A stretch of DNA of 64,000 nt from Methylobacterium radiodurans. Lineage in GTDB: Bacteria > Pseudomonadota > Alphaproteobacteria > Rhizobiales > Beijerinckiaceae. The stretch lies in contig NZ_CP029551.1 of NCBI RefSeq assembly GCF_003173735.1, positions 2,380,001 to 2,444,000 on the forward strand, given 5' to 3'. Made by a program: the position numbers and the translations under genes. This document shows, one piece after another, positions 47,330-56,883 of this stretch. A model generated the notes under the pieces. It made no database searches. It saw only the letters and a list, made by a program, of their open reading frames with translations, and was not told where the DNA came from. Position 1 is the first letter of the stretch; each line of letters starts with the position of its first letter.

Positions 47330-48406
47330 ATGACACGGATTCTTTCAATCAGGGTTTTCGTGTCGGTGGTGGCATTCTGGGCCACGCTTCAAGGCGTTGT
47401 TGAACCCGCAGGCGCCTGCTCCCGCTTCGTATACCTCGGACGAGACGGAAAGATTTTCACGGCCCGATCGATGGACTGGGAAACACCGATCGGAACCGAT
47501 CTTTACATCCTGCCGCGCGGGATGGCGCGCAATGGTGAAGTCGGGCCCAACTCGATCCAGTGGACGTCGAAATATGGATCCCTGGTCGCGACAGCGTTCG
47601 ACAACTCAACCTCGGACGGCGCCAACGAAGAGGGCCTTACGGCCAATGTGCTCTGGCTTGAAGAGTCGCAGTACCCGCCTTTCGATGGCAAGGGGCCGCC
47701 TGGGTTGGCGATCTCAGTCTGGGCGCAATACGCTCTCGACAACTTCGCGACTGTCGATGAAGCCGTTGCCGCCTTTGAGAAGCACCCCTTCACGCTCGTG
47801 ACGAGCACGATTCCTGGCACCCAGGTCATAGCAAACGTCCATATGTCCCTGTCCGATTCCAGCGGAGACAGTGCAATCATCGAATATATCGACGGCAAGC
47901 AGGTCATCCATCATGGACGCCAATACCAAGTTATGACGAACTCTCCGACCTACGAACAGCAGCTTGCCCTTGCATCCTACTGGTCGCAGATCGGCGGAAC
48001 GGTCATGCTGCCCGGTACGAACCGTGCGTCCGATCGCTTCGCCCGCGCCTCCTTCTACGTCAAATCGATCCCGCCGGATGGAGACTCGAATCACCTCTTG
48101 GCCAGCGTCTACGGCATCATACGCAATGTTTCCGTGCCGCTCGGGCTTTCGACGTCGGACCAACCGGAAATATCCTCCACACGTTGGCGCACGGTCTTCG
48201 ATCACAAGCGCCGCCTCTATTTCTTCGAATCGGCGCTTTCACCCAACACATTCTGGACCGACCTGAACCAGATCGATTTCTCCAAGGAAACGGGGAAAGT
48301 GCTGAAACTCGATCTCGGCGTCGATCAGGCCAACGTCTTCGCCGGAAATGCGACACGGTCCTATCGCGAGGCGAAGCCTTTTCCTTTTGCCGGACTGCCG
48401 CGATAG
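47330..48406 (+). CDS. Secreted penicillin-V-acylase/choloylglycine-hydrolase-like Ntn hydrolase
   Basis: 358 residues. A signal peptide ends at GAC, leaving Cys30 as the N-terminal nucleophile of an Ntn hydrolase. The other catalytic residues of the family sit where expected: Arg46 and Asp49 in ARSMDWE, an Asn near residue 204 in MTNSPTYEQQ and an Arg near 236-239 in SDRFARASF. The family cleaves linear amides such as penicillin V, conjugated bile salts or N-acyl homoserine lactones in the periplasm. Codon use and GC are lower than neighbouring core genes, the upstream 180 bp are AT-rich, and IS5 fragments flank it, so it was probably acquired. The substrate is not known. Confidence 0.9.
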   Translation: MTRILSIRVFVSVVAFWATLQGVVEPAGACSRFVYLGRDGKIFTARSMDWETPIGTDLYILPRGMARNGEVGPNSIQWTSKYGSLVATAFDNSTSDGANEEGLTANVLWLEESQYPPFDGKGPPGLAISVWAQYALDNFATVDEAVAAFEKHPFTLVTSTIPGTQVIANVHMSLSDSSGDSAIIEYIDGKQVIHHGRQYQVMTNSPTYEQQLALASYWSQIGGTVMLPGTNRASDRFARASFYVKSIPPDGDSNHLLASVYGIIRNVSVPLGLSTSDQPEISSTRWRTVFDHKRRLYFFESALSPNTFWTDLNQIDFSKETGKVLKLDLGVDQANVFAGNATRSYREAKPFPFAGLPR

Positions 48407-48418
48407 AGCGTCGTACTG

Positions 48419-48752
48419 GATGGCGGCACGAGCCTCATACCGGGATCGTAGACGCTTGGTTCTTGGCGATGCCCGCTGCCCAGACGAGTTCGCTCGCATC
48501 GAGGCCGTGCCGGAACGCAGCGCTGATGCCATAACCGGCGTCAGCCACCAGCACACCGACGCCCAATTCGGCAGGCGTCGGATCCGCCCGCCAGCTGATC
48601 CGCCGTGCCCGGCCAACGCCGTCCAGAGCGGGCCGTCGTCTTGGACCGAGCAGGCGATGAGGTGCTGCGACAGGTCGTGGCCAGCCAGCCCGAGACGGGC
48701 GGCCATCGGCTGCAGGCTCTTGCGATCCCCGGGGCCGAGCAGACCGCTCAGA
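48419..48752 (-). pseudogene. IS701-family transposase remnant
   Basis: Reading the minus strand, the N-terminal part LGPGDRKSLQPMAARLGLAG with DGPLWTALA is followed, after a frame change and loss of the middle, by GVLVADAGYGISAAFRHGLD and LVWAAGIAKNQAS. These are standard IS701/DDE-superfamily landmarks. Most of the DDE domain is missing. The 5' side is cut by the IS5 fragment at 48753. Confidence 0.75.
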
Positions 48753-48950
48753 GTCCGTCCGATAAGTCGTGATCCCCGTCCGATACGTCGAACAAGGATT
48801 ATGACAGCGGCGGCGTAGAGGAAGGCCTGTGCCGAGGCGAGAGTGGTCTCTGGGTCCTTCCAGAGGCGGCGGTCGCGGCGGATCCAGGCGAAGAAGCGCT
48901 CGACCCCCAGCGGCGTGGGTGGACGGCGAAGCCGACCTGTCCGGGTGGCA
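48753..48950 (-). mobile_element. IS5-family 3'-end fragment (direct repeat of 46456 element)
   Basis: About 195 bp nearly identical to the 3' end of the IS5 element at 46456 and in the same orientation. It encodes GVERFFAWIRRDRRLWKDPE and TLASAQAFLYAAAVIILVRR. It breaks off at 48950 against the IS1182 remnant. Together the two copies bracket 47147-48752. Confidence 0.82.
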
Positions 48951-50115
48951 TCGGGCTGACCGCGAGCCGAGCGACATCGCCGAGGCGCGCACAACGCGGC
49001 TCAACGAGAAGATCGCGGGCCTACGCGAGTAGATGCAGGGCCTCCAGGCGATGGGTCGGCAGGTCGAGGCCGCCCCCGACGGCCAGGTCTTGCTCACCGA
49101 TCCGGACGCGCGCTCCATTGCGACCCGCGGCAAGGGCACCGGCCTGGTCGGCGACACCGTCCAGGCCGCGGTCGATGCCGAGCATCACCTGATCGTGGCC
49201 CACGCGCTGACCAACGTCGGCAGCGACCGGGCGCAACTCGCGCCGATGGGGCTCTTGGCGCAGGCGGCGACGGGATGCACCACGCTGACGGTGCTGGCCG
49301 ACCAGGGCTACCTCAGCGGGGAGCCGGTACTGACTTGCGAGGGCACCGGCGTGCTGCCCTGTGTGCCCAAGACCCTGACCTCGGGCCACGCCAAGCGTGG
49401 CCTCTTCACGGGACAGGACTTTGTCTACGACGCCGAACAGGCCCCCTACACCTGTCCCGCCGGCCCGCACCTGACCAAGGGGGCCGCCCGGTCCGATCGT
49501 CGGACCGAGGACGACGCGACGGATCACTACCGCAACCTGACAGCTTGCCTCCGCTGCGCGCTACAGCCCCGCTGCACGCCGACGGAGACGCGGCGGGTCA
49601 AGCGCTGGGTGCACGAGGGCGTGCTCGATGCGATGCAGGCGCGACTCGACCGGATGCCGGATGCGATGAAGATCCGTCGCCAGACCGTGGAGCACCCGTT
49701 CGGCACGCTGAAGGCTTGGATGGGCGCCACCCACTTCCAGACCCGAACCTTGGCGAAGGTCAGGACCGAGATGAGCTTGCAGGTTCTGGCCTACACCATG
49801 AAGCGGATGATCCAGATCGTCGGGGTCGGTCCGCTGATGGCGGCCATCCGGACCCGAGGCCCACCAGTTCGAGCTGCCGCGCTACGGCGCCTGTGCCTCC
49901 AAACTCTCGATGAGCTGCGTTCTCAAACAGCCTCGGTGGGAAACCGGCATTCAGCCGAGCAGATACAACGGACCGCACAGCGCTCGAAAGCGGCGGTTCA
50001 GCGCCTGCCTGGAGACCGCCGATGGAACATAGATGACCGGGAGGGGCCCAAACCCCTGACCTCCGGCGGATCAAGCAAAGGCAAGCCCGCTGAGGCTGAA
50101 ATGGCCCTCTGCTGA
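48951..50115 (+). pseudogene. IS1182-family transposase, 5'-truncated with an internal amber stop
   Basis: A first part ends TRLNEKIAGLRE and is followed by TAG at 49030-49032; the same frame continues MQGLQAMGRQVEAAPDGQV. The IS1182 core is clear: LTDPDARSIATRGKGTGLVG, DTVQAAVDAEHHLIVAHALT, ADQGYLSGEPVLTC, the TCPAGPHLTKG and CLRCALQPRC Cys region, and VEHPFGTLKAWMGATHFQTR. After MIQIVGVGPLMAAIR the frame runs on for ~90 residues of non-family sequence to 50115. The N-terminal domain is missing. It is inactive. Confidence 0.82.
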
Positions 50116-50137
50116 GGGCGCCGCCCACTTGAACGCC

Positions 50138-50671
50138 TCATGTCATCCGAGCGAGCACATCCTCCTTCTGCAGCCTCCGATGGACGAATGCCATGGCCGT
50201 GTGGCCGAGAACCACGGCGAGAAGCGTGAAGCCCAGCCAGTAATGCAACAGGTCGGCGGGAACCATCATCCACTCGATCTTGGTCTCGCGCCCTGGCATG
50301 AGCGGGATGCCGTAGGGCGAGAATGGCTTGCCCGATCCGTACTGGCGCAGCAGAGCCAAACTCGGCACCGCGATCATCAGGGCGTAGATGAGGCCGTGTC
50401 CGAGTTTGACGGTCCGACCGGAGCGGCCCGCATGCGCAGGGCGTCGCTTCAGGTTCGCCATCCCCCAGGCCCCGCGCAGCCACACGAGCACGAAGAGCGT
50501 GAAGCCCAGGGTGAAGTGGCTTCCACCCACGAAGCGGGTCAGGGCCGTGTCACCGATCCCGACATAGAGCAGCGCCCCAGCGAACTGCCAGGCGAAGAGC
50601 AGTGCCATGAGCCAGTGGAACGCGCGGCTGATGCGGCCGTAGCGCTGCGGCGTGTCGAGCCATCCGGTCAT
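50138..50671 (-). CDS. Cytochrome b561 family protein
   Basis: 177 residues with four membrane spans and the expected haem-ligand His residues: RAFHWLMALLFAWQ in span 1, GSHFTLGF in span 2, LGHGLIYALMIAV in span 3 and LLHYWLGFTLL in span 4. Bacterial b561 proteins pass electrons between quinols and periplasmic partners. Its ATG overlaps the stop of the methyltransferase gene (ATGA), so it is the third gene of a coupled operon. Its electron partner is not evident. Confidence 0.9.
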   Translation of the reverse strand: MTGWLDTPQRYGRISRAFHWLMALLFAWQFAGALLYVGIGDTALTRFVGGSHFTLGFTLFVLVWLRGAWGMANLKRRPAHAGRSGRTVKLGHGLIYALMIAVPSLALLRQYGSGKPFSPYGIPLMPGRETKIEWMMVPADLLHYWLGFTLLAVVLGHTAMAFVHRRLQKEDVLARMT

Positions 50672-51279
50672 AGGTCATCCACCGCGGCCTGCCTCTCCAC
50701 CCGAGCCAGGATATCGAGCCGGTACGCGTCGGTCTTGGTCCCGCACACGCGGCGCAGGAAGGTTCGTGCGGCCGCGATGAAGCGTTCGGCCGCCTCGTCG
50801 CCGCTCAGCGGGTAGTGAGTCTCGCCTGTCCAATGCACCAGCACGACGTCGCCGCCGCTCCGCAGGCAGCTGAGCACCCGCGCGGCCAAGCGCTCCACGT
50901 CCTCGCGATCAAGGAAGTAAACGACCTCGGACAGCAGGATCAGGTCGAACGAGCCCTCAGGCCATCGCTCGGGCACCTGCGCATGCTCGAAGCGGACATG
51001 GGACAGGCTTCCGCAGCGCGCGCGGGCCTGGGCCAGGGCGCGCTCGGCCAAGTCGAGGCCGACAAGGGCATCGCAGCGCTCGGCCAGCATCCGCGTCAGG
51101 ACACCGATGGAGCAGCCGACCTCCAGGGCGGACGCGTAGCGGTCCCGAGGCAGGGCATCGAGCGTGGCCGCGTACTTTGCCTGCTCGTACGGGCTCGTGG
51201 TGAACCGCCAGGGGTCCGGATCATGCGCGTAGCAATCGTCGAAGTAGCTCGGCGGCAGTGTGGTCGTGTATCGCGTCAT
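50668..51279 (-). CDS. NodS-like SAM-dependent methyltransferase
   Basis: 203 residues. The fold starts with SYFDDCYAHDPDPWRFTTSP followed by YEQAKY, the entry segment of NodS-type methyltransferases. SAM-binding motif I is ALEVGCSIGVLTRML, and LIVLD-like motifs follow with LVGLDLAERALAQAR and FDLILLSEVVYFLD. The ATG at 51279 was chosen because it gives an ATGA overlap with the acyl-CoA dehydrogenase stop. NodS proper methylates a chitooligosaccharide, but relatives in clusters with acyl-CoA dehydrogenase-like proteins serve other, unknown glycan or lipid pathways. No nod genes are present here. Confidence 0.87.
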   Translation of the reverse strand: MTRYTTTLPPSYFDDCYAHDPDPWRFTTSPYEQAKYAATLDALPRDRYASALEVGCSIGVLTRMLAERCDALVGLDLAERALAQARARCGSLSHVRFEHAQVPERWPEGSFDLILLSEVVYFLDREDVERLAARVLSCLRSGGDVVLVHWTGETHYPLSGDEAAERFIAAARTFLRRVCGTKTDAYRLDILARVERQAAVDDL

Positions 51280-52424
51280 GCACGGCCTCCCATCCACAGG
51301 TCACCGGCCATTCCGCCTGCCCGGATGATCGCGTCCGCGGCGCCCGTCAGCGCTCCATCCGGCGCGGGCTGGCGCAGGTAGGTCGCGAGGTCGCGCGAGA
51401 GGCGTTCAAGGGGATGGCCGCGCAGGAAGCCCTGCAGCCCGACCGAGCGCTGGGCGAGCCGGAGGACGTCGAGGCCTGCCCGCTCGACGGCGAGCCGGGT
51501 CAGGTTGACGTAGGCGACGACGCGCCCCGGCGGCAGGGTTGACGCGGACATGGCCTTCGCGGCGCCTTCCACCCAGAGCCGTGCGGTCTCGACCGCGATC
51601 GCACCCTCGCCGAGCCGCGCGAGCTGATGGAGGTCGCTGCCGCGCCCATGCCGCACGAGATGGGCGCGCCAGGCATCGAACACCGCCTCAATGCCGCCAA
51701 GCTGCACCGCGGTGAAGCGCCACGCACCGCCGGAGAAGTCCGGCTGGCGGTGGTAGTCGTCAGGACTTCCCAGGACGGCGTCCTCGGGGACGACCAGGCC
51801 GTCGAAGTCGAGGGTGCCGGTGGCCGAGGCGCGCATGCCGTGCGCCCGCCAGGCGGAGAGATCGGCGCGGGTACCGGGCTCCAGCGGCACCACCAGCATC
51901 AGAGTTGCACCTGCCTCCGGATGGCGGCCGGTGACGAGCGCGCGCGTGACGTGGCCGGCGCCCGAGGCGAAGGTCTTCGCGCCGGCGAGGTGAAGGCCGC
52001 CGGGCCGAACGCTGAGGGTCAGCCCCCCCTCGGGCGACTCAGTGTTCCAGACCCCGAAGAGATGACCGGCCCGGGCGTCGGCGAAGAGGCGTGCGCGTTG
52101 CCCGACCTCGCCGTAGCGGGCGATCAGCTGAAGTGCGTTGACGTGGCCCTCGTAGAGCCGCCCGAGGGCGAGGCTGCCGTACCCGACAAGACGCAGCACC
52201 TCCATGAGCTTGCCGGCGCCCGCTTCCTCGCCGAGGCCCGCGCCACCCTCCGAGGCGGAGATCGGCGCGGCAAGCAAGCCAAGGCGAGCAAGATCGCCGA
52301 CGTCCTCAAGCGGGAAGCCGTCGTCACGATCCTGCGCGCTGGCGCGACCGGTCGCGAGCGCGCAGGCCTCCCGTGCGGCCGCGACGGCGTCGTAGGCGAT
52401 GTTGAGCGGGGCCCTCTGATCCAA
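51276..52424 (-). CDS. Acyl-CoA dehydrogenase-like flavoprotein (first gene of overlap operon)
   Basis: 382 residues in the acyl-CoA dehydrogenase fold: helical N-domain with LGLLAAPISASEGGAGLGEE, middle domain with FGVWNTESPEGGLTLSVRPG and LHLAGAKTFASGAGHVTRAL, and a helical C-domain with LAQRSVGLQGFLRGHPLERL. The start is TTG at 52424, backed by a strong ribosome site (GGAAGG, about 5 bases upstream); no ATG gives a full N-terminus. The family oxidises acyl-CoA thioesters with FAD, but this divergent branch often sits with NodS-like methyltransferases and may act on a special substrate. Its stop overlaps the methyltransferase start. Confidence 0.85.
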   Translation of the reverse strand: MDQRAPLNIAYDAVAAAREACALATGRASAQDRDDGFPLEDVGDLARLGLLAAPISASEGGAGLGEEAGAGKLMEVLRLVGYGSLALGRLYEGHVNALQLIARYGEVGQRARLFADARAGHLFGVWNTESPEGGLTLSVRPGGLHLAGAKTFASGAGHVTRALVTGRHPEAGATLMLVVPLEPGTRADLSAWRAHGMRASATGTLDFDGLVVPEDAVLGSPDDYHRQPDFSGGAWRFTAVQLGGIEAVFDAWRAHLVRHGRGSDLHQLARLGEGAIAVETARLWVEGAAKAMSASTLPPGRVVAYVNLTRLAVERAGLDVLRLAQRSVGLQGFLRGHPLERLSRDLATYLRQPAPDGALTGAADAIIRAGGMAGDLWMGGRA

Positions 52425-52798
52425 GCGCCTTCCTTTCCTTACACTGCTGTTGCCGCGATCATCCCGGTTCTCCGGCCGGTGGGGACTGATTGCGACCGCT
52501 CCTCCGGGATGTCCGGCTGGGCCGCCGCAGGCGCAAACGCGACGCGTGATCTCATCAGCAACCGGACCGGCCGCCGCTCAGGCAGAGGAGACGGCCTTGG
52601 CCGGAGGCGGCATGGGCATGGTACGGGGCACCGGGCGCTCCGCGCGTCCGAGTCATAAACATATGATAGAGCTAATAAGCTCGGCACCAACCAGGGGTTG
52701 GGCGGCTGGTTCTGTGCCAAGATGTGCCTGCGCCACCTTGGCGCAGCAGGCGAGACCAAGTTCGCGCGCGCCGTGCCGCACGGACGCGCCTGCTCTTA
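52425..52798. other. 374-bp region between operon start and IS3 copy 2
   Basis: It should hold the promoter of the minus-strand dehydrogenase operon. No gene is recognised; one frame across it on the minus strand has no domain. A short AT-rich patch lies at about 52650-52690. Confidence 0.5.
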
Positions 52799-54049
52799 AC
52801 CTGACCGGCTGATGTTGGACCTGGCTGATTGAGAGGATCAGCTGGGACCGAAGGCGTCGGACATGCGACGAGGACAGAAGACGCGCGCGGAGCAGGTCGT
52901 GCTGACGCTGCGCCAGATCGAGGTGCAGACCGCCCAGGGCAAGAGTTTGGCGCTGGCTCAGCTCAGGAGGCGGAGATCTCTGAGCAAAGCTATGACCGCT
53001 GGCGCAAGGAGTACGGCGGCCTCCAGTTCGATCAGGCCAGGAAGATGAAGGGATCTGGAGCGCGAGAACGCTCGGTTGCGCCGCCTCGTGGCCGATCTAT
53101 CCCTGGAGAAGCAGGTGCTGGCGGACGTCGCCTCGGGAACCTTGGTTCGCCCCCGAGCGACGCCGGCAGGCGGTGGCCGGCATTCGGGAGAAGTACGGCC
53201 TCTTGGAACGTCACGCCTGCTGGATCGTCGGCCAGCACCGGGGCACGCAGCGCTACGTGCCGACCGTGCTGGCCGACGAGGATGAACTGACCCGCGCCGT
53301 CATTGCTCTGGCGTCCGAGTATGGGCGCTATAACTACCGCCGCGTCACCGCGCTGCTGCAGGCAGGCGGCTGGCAGGTGGGCAAGGATCGGGTCCAGCGC
53401 GATCCAAGCGTCGCGAGGGGCTCAAGGTCCCGCAGAAGCACCGCCCGCGCAGCCGCCTCTGGCTGAACGACGGTTCCTGCGTGCGGCTGCGTCCGCTCCA
53501 CCGCAACCAGGTCTGGAGCTTCGACTTCGTGCAGGGGCAGACTCACGACGGGCGAAGCCTGCACATCCTGACGCTGATCGACGAGCACAGCCGGGCTTGC
53601 CTCGCGCTGAAGGTGGCGCGGCGCATCAACAGCCTCGGTGTGACCGAGGCACTGGCCGACGCCATGTGCCTGCACGGCATCCCCGAGCACATCCGCTGCG
53701 ACAATGGCCCTGAGATGATCGCGAAGACGCTGCGCAAGCGGGCCGCCAAGACAGGCTCGCAGATCCAGTACATCGCCCCGGGCTCACCGTGGGAGAACGG
53801 GTACTGTGAGAGCTTCAACGGCAAGCTGCGCGCCGAGTGCCTGCGCCAAGAGATCGTCTACTCACTGAGACAAGCGCAGATCGTGATCAGTCTCTGGCAG
53901 AACACCTACAACCGCGTCCGGCCACACGCGTCCTTGGGCTACCGACCACCCGCGCCCGTGAGCTTCCCCGATCCGGCCTTCCGCCTACCCATGGCAGCGG
54001 CCATGCAGTAGCCTCTCACGCGGCTCGGTCCAAAATACCGGTCAGGTCA
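52799..54049. mobile_element. IS3-family element, copy 2 (near full length)
   Basis: About 1251 bp. The right end carries the same terminal repeat as copy 1 (CGGTCCAAAATACCGGTCAG) and the left end matches from ACCTGACCGGCTG onward, with the first bases altered. It is the longest of three copies in the window and serves as the reference for the element. It lies 36 bp from the 3' end of tRNA-Ser. Confidence 0.87.
52863..54011 (+). pseudogene. IS3-family transposase orfA/orfB (copy 2), multiple frameshifts
   Basis: OrfA starts MRRGQKTRAEQVVLTLRQIE and must shift near 52960 to reach AEISEQSYDRWRKEYGGLQF. An extra G after GAAGATGAAG near 53050 and an extra C near 53155 break the next parts; copy 1 lacks both. 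OrfB is then readable from AGIREKYGLLERHA, with another break near 53390. Its catalytic core from 53481 to 54011 is intact, with Asp in VWSFDFVQGQ, Asp in IRCDNGPE and Glu in YCESFNGK. At least three indels remain after allowing one programmed shift, so it is probably inactive. Confidence 0.85.
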
Positions 54050-54085
54050 AAAAGATACCGTTATCGCAGGGGTTTGAAGGCGACT

Positions 54086-54175
54086 TGGCGGAGAGGGGGG
54101 GATTCGAACCCCCGATGGGCTTGCACCCATGCCGCATTTCGAGTGCGGTGCATTCAACCGCTCTGCCACCTCTCC
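54086..54175 (-). tRNA. tRNA-Ser (anticodon CGA)
   Basis: A 90-nt class II tRNA with a long variable arm. The 5' acceptor strand GGAGAGG (54169-54175) pairs with CCTCTCC (54090-54096), followed by G and an encoded CCA (54086-54088). The T-loop reads GGTTCGAATCC and the anticodon loop CTCGAAA, giving anticodon CGA for the UCG codon. Its 3' end points toward the IS-rich accessory zone. Confidence 0.95.
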
Positions 54176-54346
54176 ATCGACGGCCCGGCGACCTCAAGGA
54201 TCGGCGCGATGACGCGCTTTGGCCGGACGGCCGATGGAGGGGCTATAGCGAAGCGGTGAGGGCGTGGCAAGACGGTCCCGCGCGTCTTCGCTTCAGCGCA
54301 GACAAGGCCCGGCCGGCGACGCGGCGAGGCCGGCCTGGATGGGAGG

Positions 54347-56173
54347 TCAGGCGCGGCGGTCCGCCGCGAGGGCCGCCGTGACCGTGCGGGCGAAGGCGAC
54401 CGGGTCGCGCGGGACGTCGCCGTCCTGGATGCGGGCGAGGTCGAGGAGCGTGCCTGCCGCCGCCTGAACCGCCTCGGCCGGTCCCTCGGCCAGCGCGCGG
54501 ATCAGCGGGTGGCGCGGGTTGATCTCCAGCACGGCCTGGCCGCCGCCGCGGCCGGCACGCCGCAGAAGGCGCTGCATCTGCAGATCCGGGCCCGTGCCGG
54601 CCGACAGCACCACCGCGCTCTCGACGAGCCGGTCTGTGGTGCGCACGTCCGAGACGTCGTCGCCGAGGGCCGTCTTGAAGGCCGCGACGAGCGCGTCGAT
54701 GCCGGCCGGGAGATCCGCGGGCGCGGTCTCCGCGGGGAACTTCGAGAGATCGAGGCTGCCCTGGGTGACCGAACGCAGCGGCTTGTCCGCGAAGCGCGCG
54801 AGCGCGTCGGGCCAGAAGGCGTCGACGTGATCGGACAGGAGCAGCACCTCGAGGCCACGGGCCCGGAAGCCCTCGAGCTGCGGGGAGGATGCCAGCGCCC
54901 CGGAATCGTCGGCGACGAGGTAGTAGATCGCCTCCTGCCCGTCCCTCATGCGGGCGACGTAGTCAGGCAGGCTGGTCCAGCCCTCGACGGCGGAGGAGCG
55001 GAAGCGCAGCAGCGGGGCGATCTCGTCGCGGCGCTCGTGGTCCTCGTAGATGCCCTCCTTCAGGACCGGACCGAAATTCTCCCAGAACGCCCGGTAGTCC
55101 TCCGCGTCCTTGGCGCGGCTCGCCAGCTCGGAGAGGACGCGGCCGGTGACGGCGCGCCGGATCCGTGCCAGCGCCGGCGTCGATTGCAGCATCTCGCGCG
55201 AGACGTTGAGGGGCAGGTCCTCGGTGTCGACGACGCCCTGGACGAAGCGCAGCCAGGGCGGCAGCAACTCGGCCTCGTCGGTGATGAACATCCGGCGCAC
55301 GTGCAGACGCACCTTGCTCTGCCGCTCGTTCTCCAGCGCCTGGAACGGCTTCATGCCGGGCACGAAAAGGAGCGCCGAGAAGTCGAGCTGGCCCTCGGCC
55401 CGCCAGTGCAGCGTCGCCCACGGCTTGTCGAAGTTCATGCCGACCGAGCGGTAGAACTCCTCGTACTGCTCCGGCGTGACCTCGCTCTTCGGCTTGCGCC
55501 AGAGCGCGGTGCCCTGGTTGGCGGCCTCCTCGCGGCCCTCCTGCACGATCGCGATCGGCACGGTGATGAAGTCGGCCCATTTGCGCACGAGATGGTCGAG
55601 CCGGTAGGGCTCCAGGTACTCGTCTGCGTCCGCCTTCAGGTGGAGCACGATGTCGGTGCCGGGCTCGGACCTCGCCGCGGGCTCCAGCGTGTAGCTGCCC
55701 TGGCCGTCCGAGGCCCAGGTCCAGGCCTCCTCGGCGCCCGCGCGGCGGGAGGTGACGGTGACCCGGTCGGCCACCATGAAGGCGGCGTAGAAGCCAACAC
55801 CGAACTGGCCGATCAGGCTCGGGCGCTCCTCGGCCTTGGCGCCCTCCAGGCCTTGCGCGAAGGCCCGGGTGCCCGAGCGCGCGATGGTGCCGAGGTTCTG
55901 CGCCAGATCCTCCTTGGTCATGCCGATGCCGGCATCCGACACGGTGAGCGTGCGCGCCGCCTTGTCGGGCGCGATGCGCACCTTGGCGTCCGGCGCCAGG
56001 GCGCTGGCCGGCACGGTCAACGCCTCAAAGCGGCGCCGGTCCATCGCGTCGGCGGCGTTGGCAACCAACTCGCGCAGGAAGATCTCGCGGTCGGAATAGA
56101 GAGCGTGCACCACGAGGTCGAGAAGGCGCCCGACCTCGGCACCGAATTCGTGTCGCTCCACCGAGTCGCTCAC
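54347..56173 (-). CDS. htpG: Molecular chaperone HtpG (Hsp90)
   Basis: 608 residues. The ATP-binding GHKL domain is clear: [40 protein letters not shown] with SGT, and [19 protein letters not shown]. The middle domain has [10 protein letters not shown], and the C-terminal dimerisation part ends near residue 608. The GTG start at 56173 is set by GGGAGG upstream; a longer frame from 56254 adds a stretch unlike the family. HtpG folds client proteins in the cytosol. The usual NASDA reads NAADA here, a mild change at a position next to the ATP-coordinating Asn. Confidence 0.96.
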   Translation of the reverse strand: MSDSVERHEFGAEVGRLLDLVVHALYSDREIFLRELVANAADAMDRRRFEALTVPASALAPDAKVRIAPDKAARTLTVSDAGIGMTKEDLAQNLGTIARSGTRAFAQGLEGAKAEERPSLIGQFGVGFYAAFMVADRVTVTSRRAGAEEAWTWASDGQGSYTLEPAARSEPGTDIVLHLKADADEYLEPYRLDHLVRKWADFITVPIAIVQEGREEAANQGTALWRKPKSEVTPEQYEEFYRSVGMNFDKPWATLHWRAEGQLDFSALLFVPGMKPFQALENERQSKVRLHVRRMFITDEAELLPPWLRFVQGVVDTEDLPLNVSREMLQSTPALARIRRAVTGRVLSELASRAKDAEDYRAFWENFGPVLKEGIYEDHERRDEIAPLLRFRSSAVEGWTSLPDYVARMRDGQEAIYYLVADDSGALASSPQLEGFRARGLEVLLLSDHVDAFWPDALARFADKPLRSVTQGSLDLSKFPAETAPADLPAGIDALVAAFKTALGDDVSDVRTTDRLVESAVVLSAGTGPDLQMQRLLRRAGRGGGQAVLEINPRHPLIRALAEGPAEAVQAAAGTLLDLARIQDGDVPRDPVAFARTVTAALAADRRA

Positions 56174-56282
56174 CGCATCGCCTCCCGTGACGTCGGGCCG
56201 GACGGGGCCCGAAAAACGCGGGGGCGATATGCTGTCGCGGGCCCGCGAAATCAACGGGCGGGCCGCCGGAGACGAGGTCCGG

Positions 56283-56720
56283 TCAGGCGGCGACGAGGAG
56301 CGCGGCGCCCGCGACGCCGGAGAGGACGAGGCGCAGGCGGCCGAGCCAGCGGGGGACGAGGCCGCGCCGGGGCAGGTCCTGATCGATCAGTCCCCAGGCC
56401 AGCACGAGGACGCCGAGGATGCGCAGGTCCCAGGGCGCGGGCGCGGCGAGCGCCGCCCAGGCGATCAGCGAGGGCACGATCGCCAGCAGGTAGTCGCCGC
56501 TGCCGGCGTCCCGCGCGGCGGCCGCACCCCAGCGGATCCCGCCGAGAAAGGAGGCGATGACCGCGCCGTAGGCCGACAGGATCGTGCGCGGGCTCAAGCC
56601 CAGCGTGCCGAGCCCGCCGTCGTTGCCCGCGACCGCCAGCGCGGCGAAGCCGAGGAACGGGATCAGCCCCGCCACGCCGAGCACGACGGCTCCGATCGGG
56701 GCCGGTTTCAGGCGCGCCAT
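56283..56720 (-). CDS. DUF3429 family small membrane protein
   Basis: 145 residues with four to five membrane spans. The DUF3429 pattern is seen as [20 protein letters not shown] near residues 48-67, and [17 protein letters not shown] follows. Its function is unknown. It lies 109 bp upstream of htpG on the same strand. Confidence 0.85.
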   Translation of the reverse strand: MARLKPAPIGAVVLGVAGLIPFLGFAALAVAGNDGGLGTLGLSPRTILSAYGAVIASFLGGIRWGAAAARDAGSGDYLLAIVPSLIAWAALAAPAPWDLRILGVLVLAWGLIDQDLPRRGLVPRWLGRLRLVLSGVAGAALLVAA

Positions 56721-56883
56721 TCAGCCTCCGCGCTGTCGTCTCCGCACGCGATCCCGCGGCGGGATCGCGCGGGACACGCGCGATCGAGCGTTATACGGGT
56801 CCCGCCCGGCACGGTTCCCGGCATGCGGCGAGCCGCCCCGCCGAAAAGGGTGTGGCCTCGGTTCCGGGCGGACGGGGATCGCC

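Noticed and set aside
50668..51279. A true nodulation gene nodS.
   Set aside because: No nodABC, nod box or other symbiosis gene is near, and it is coupled to an acyl-CoA dehydrogenase-like gene; NodS-type methyltransferases occur widely outside nodulation.
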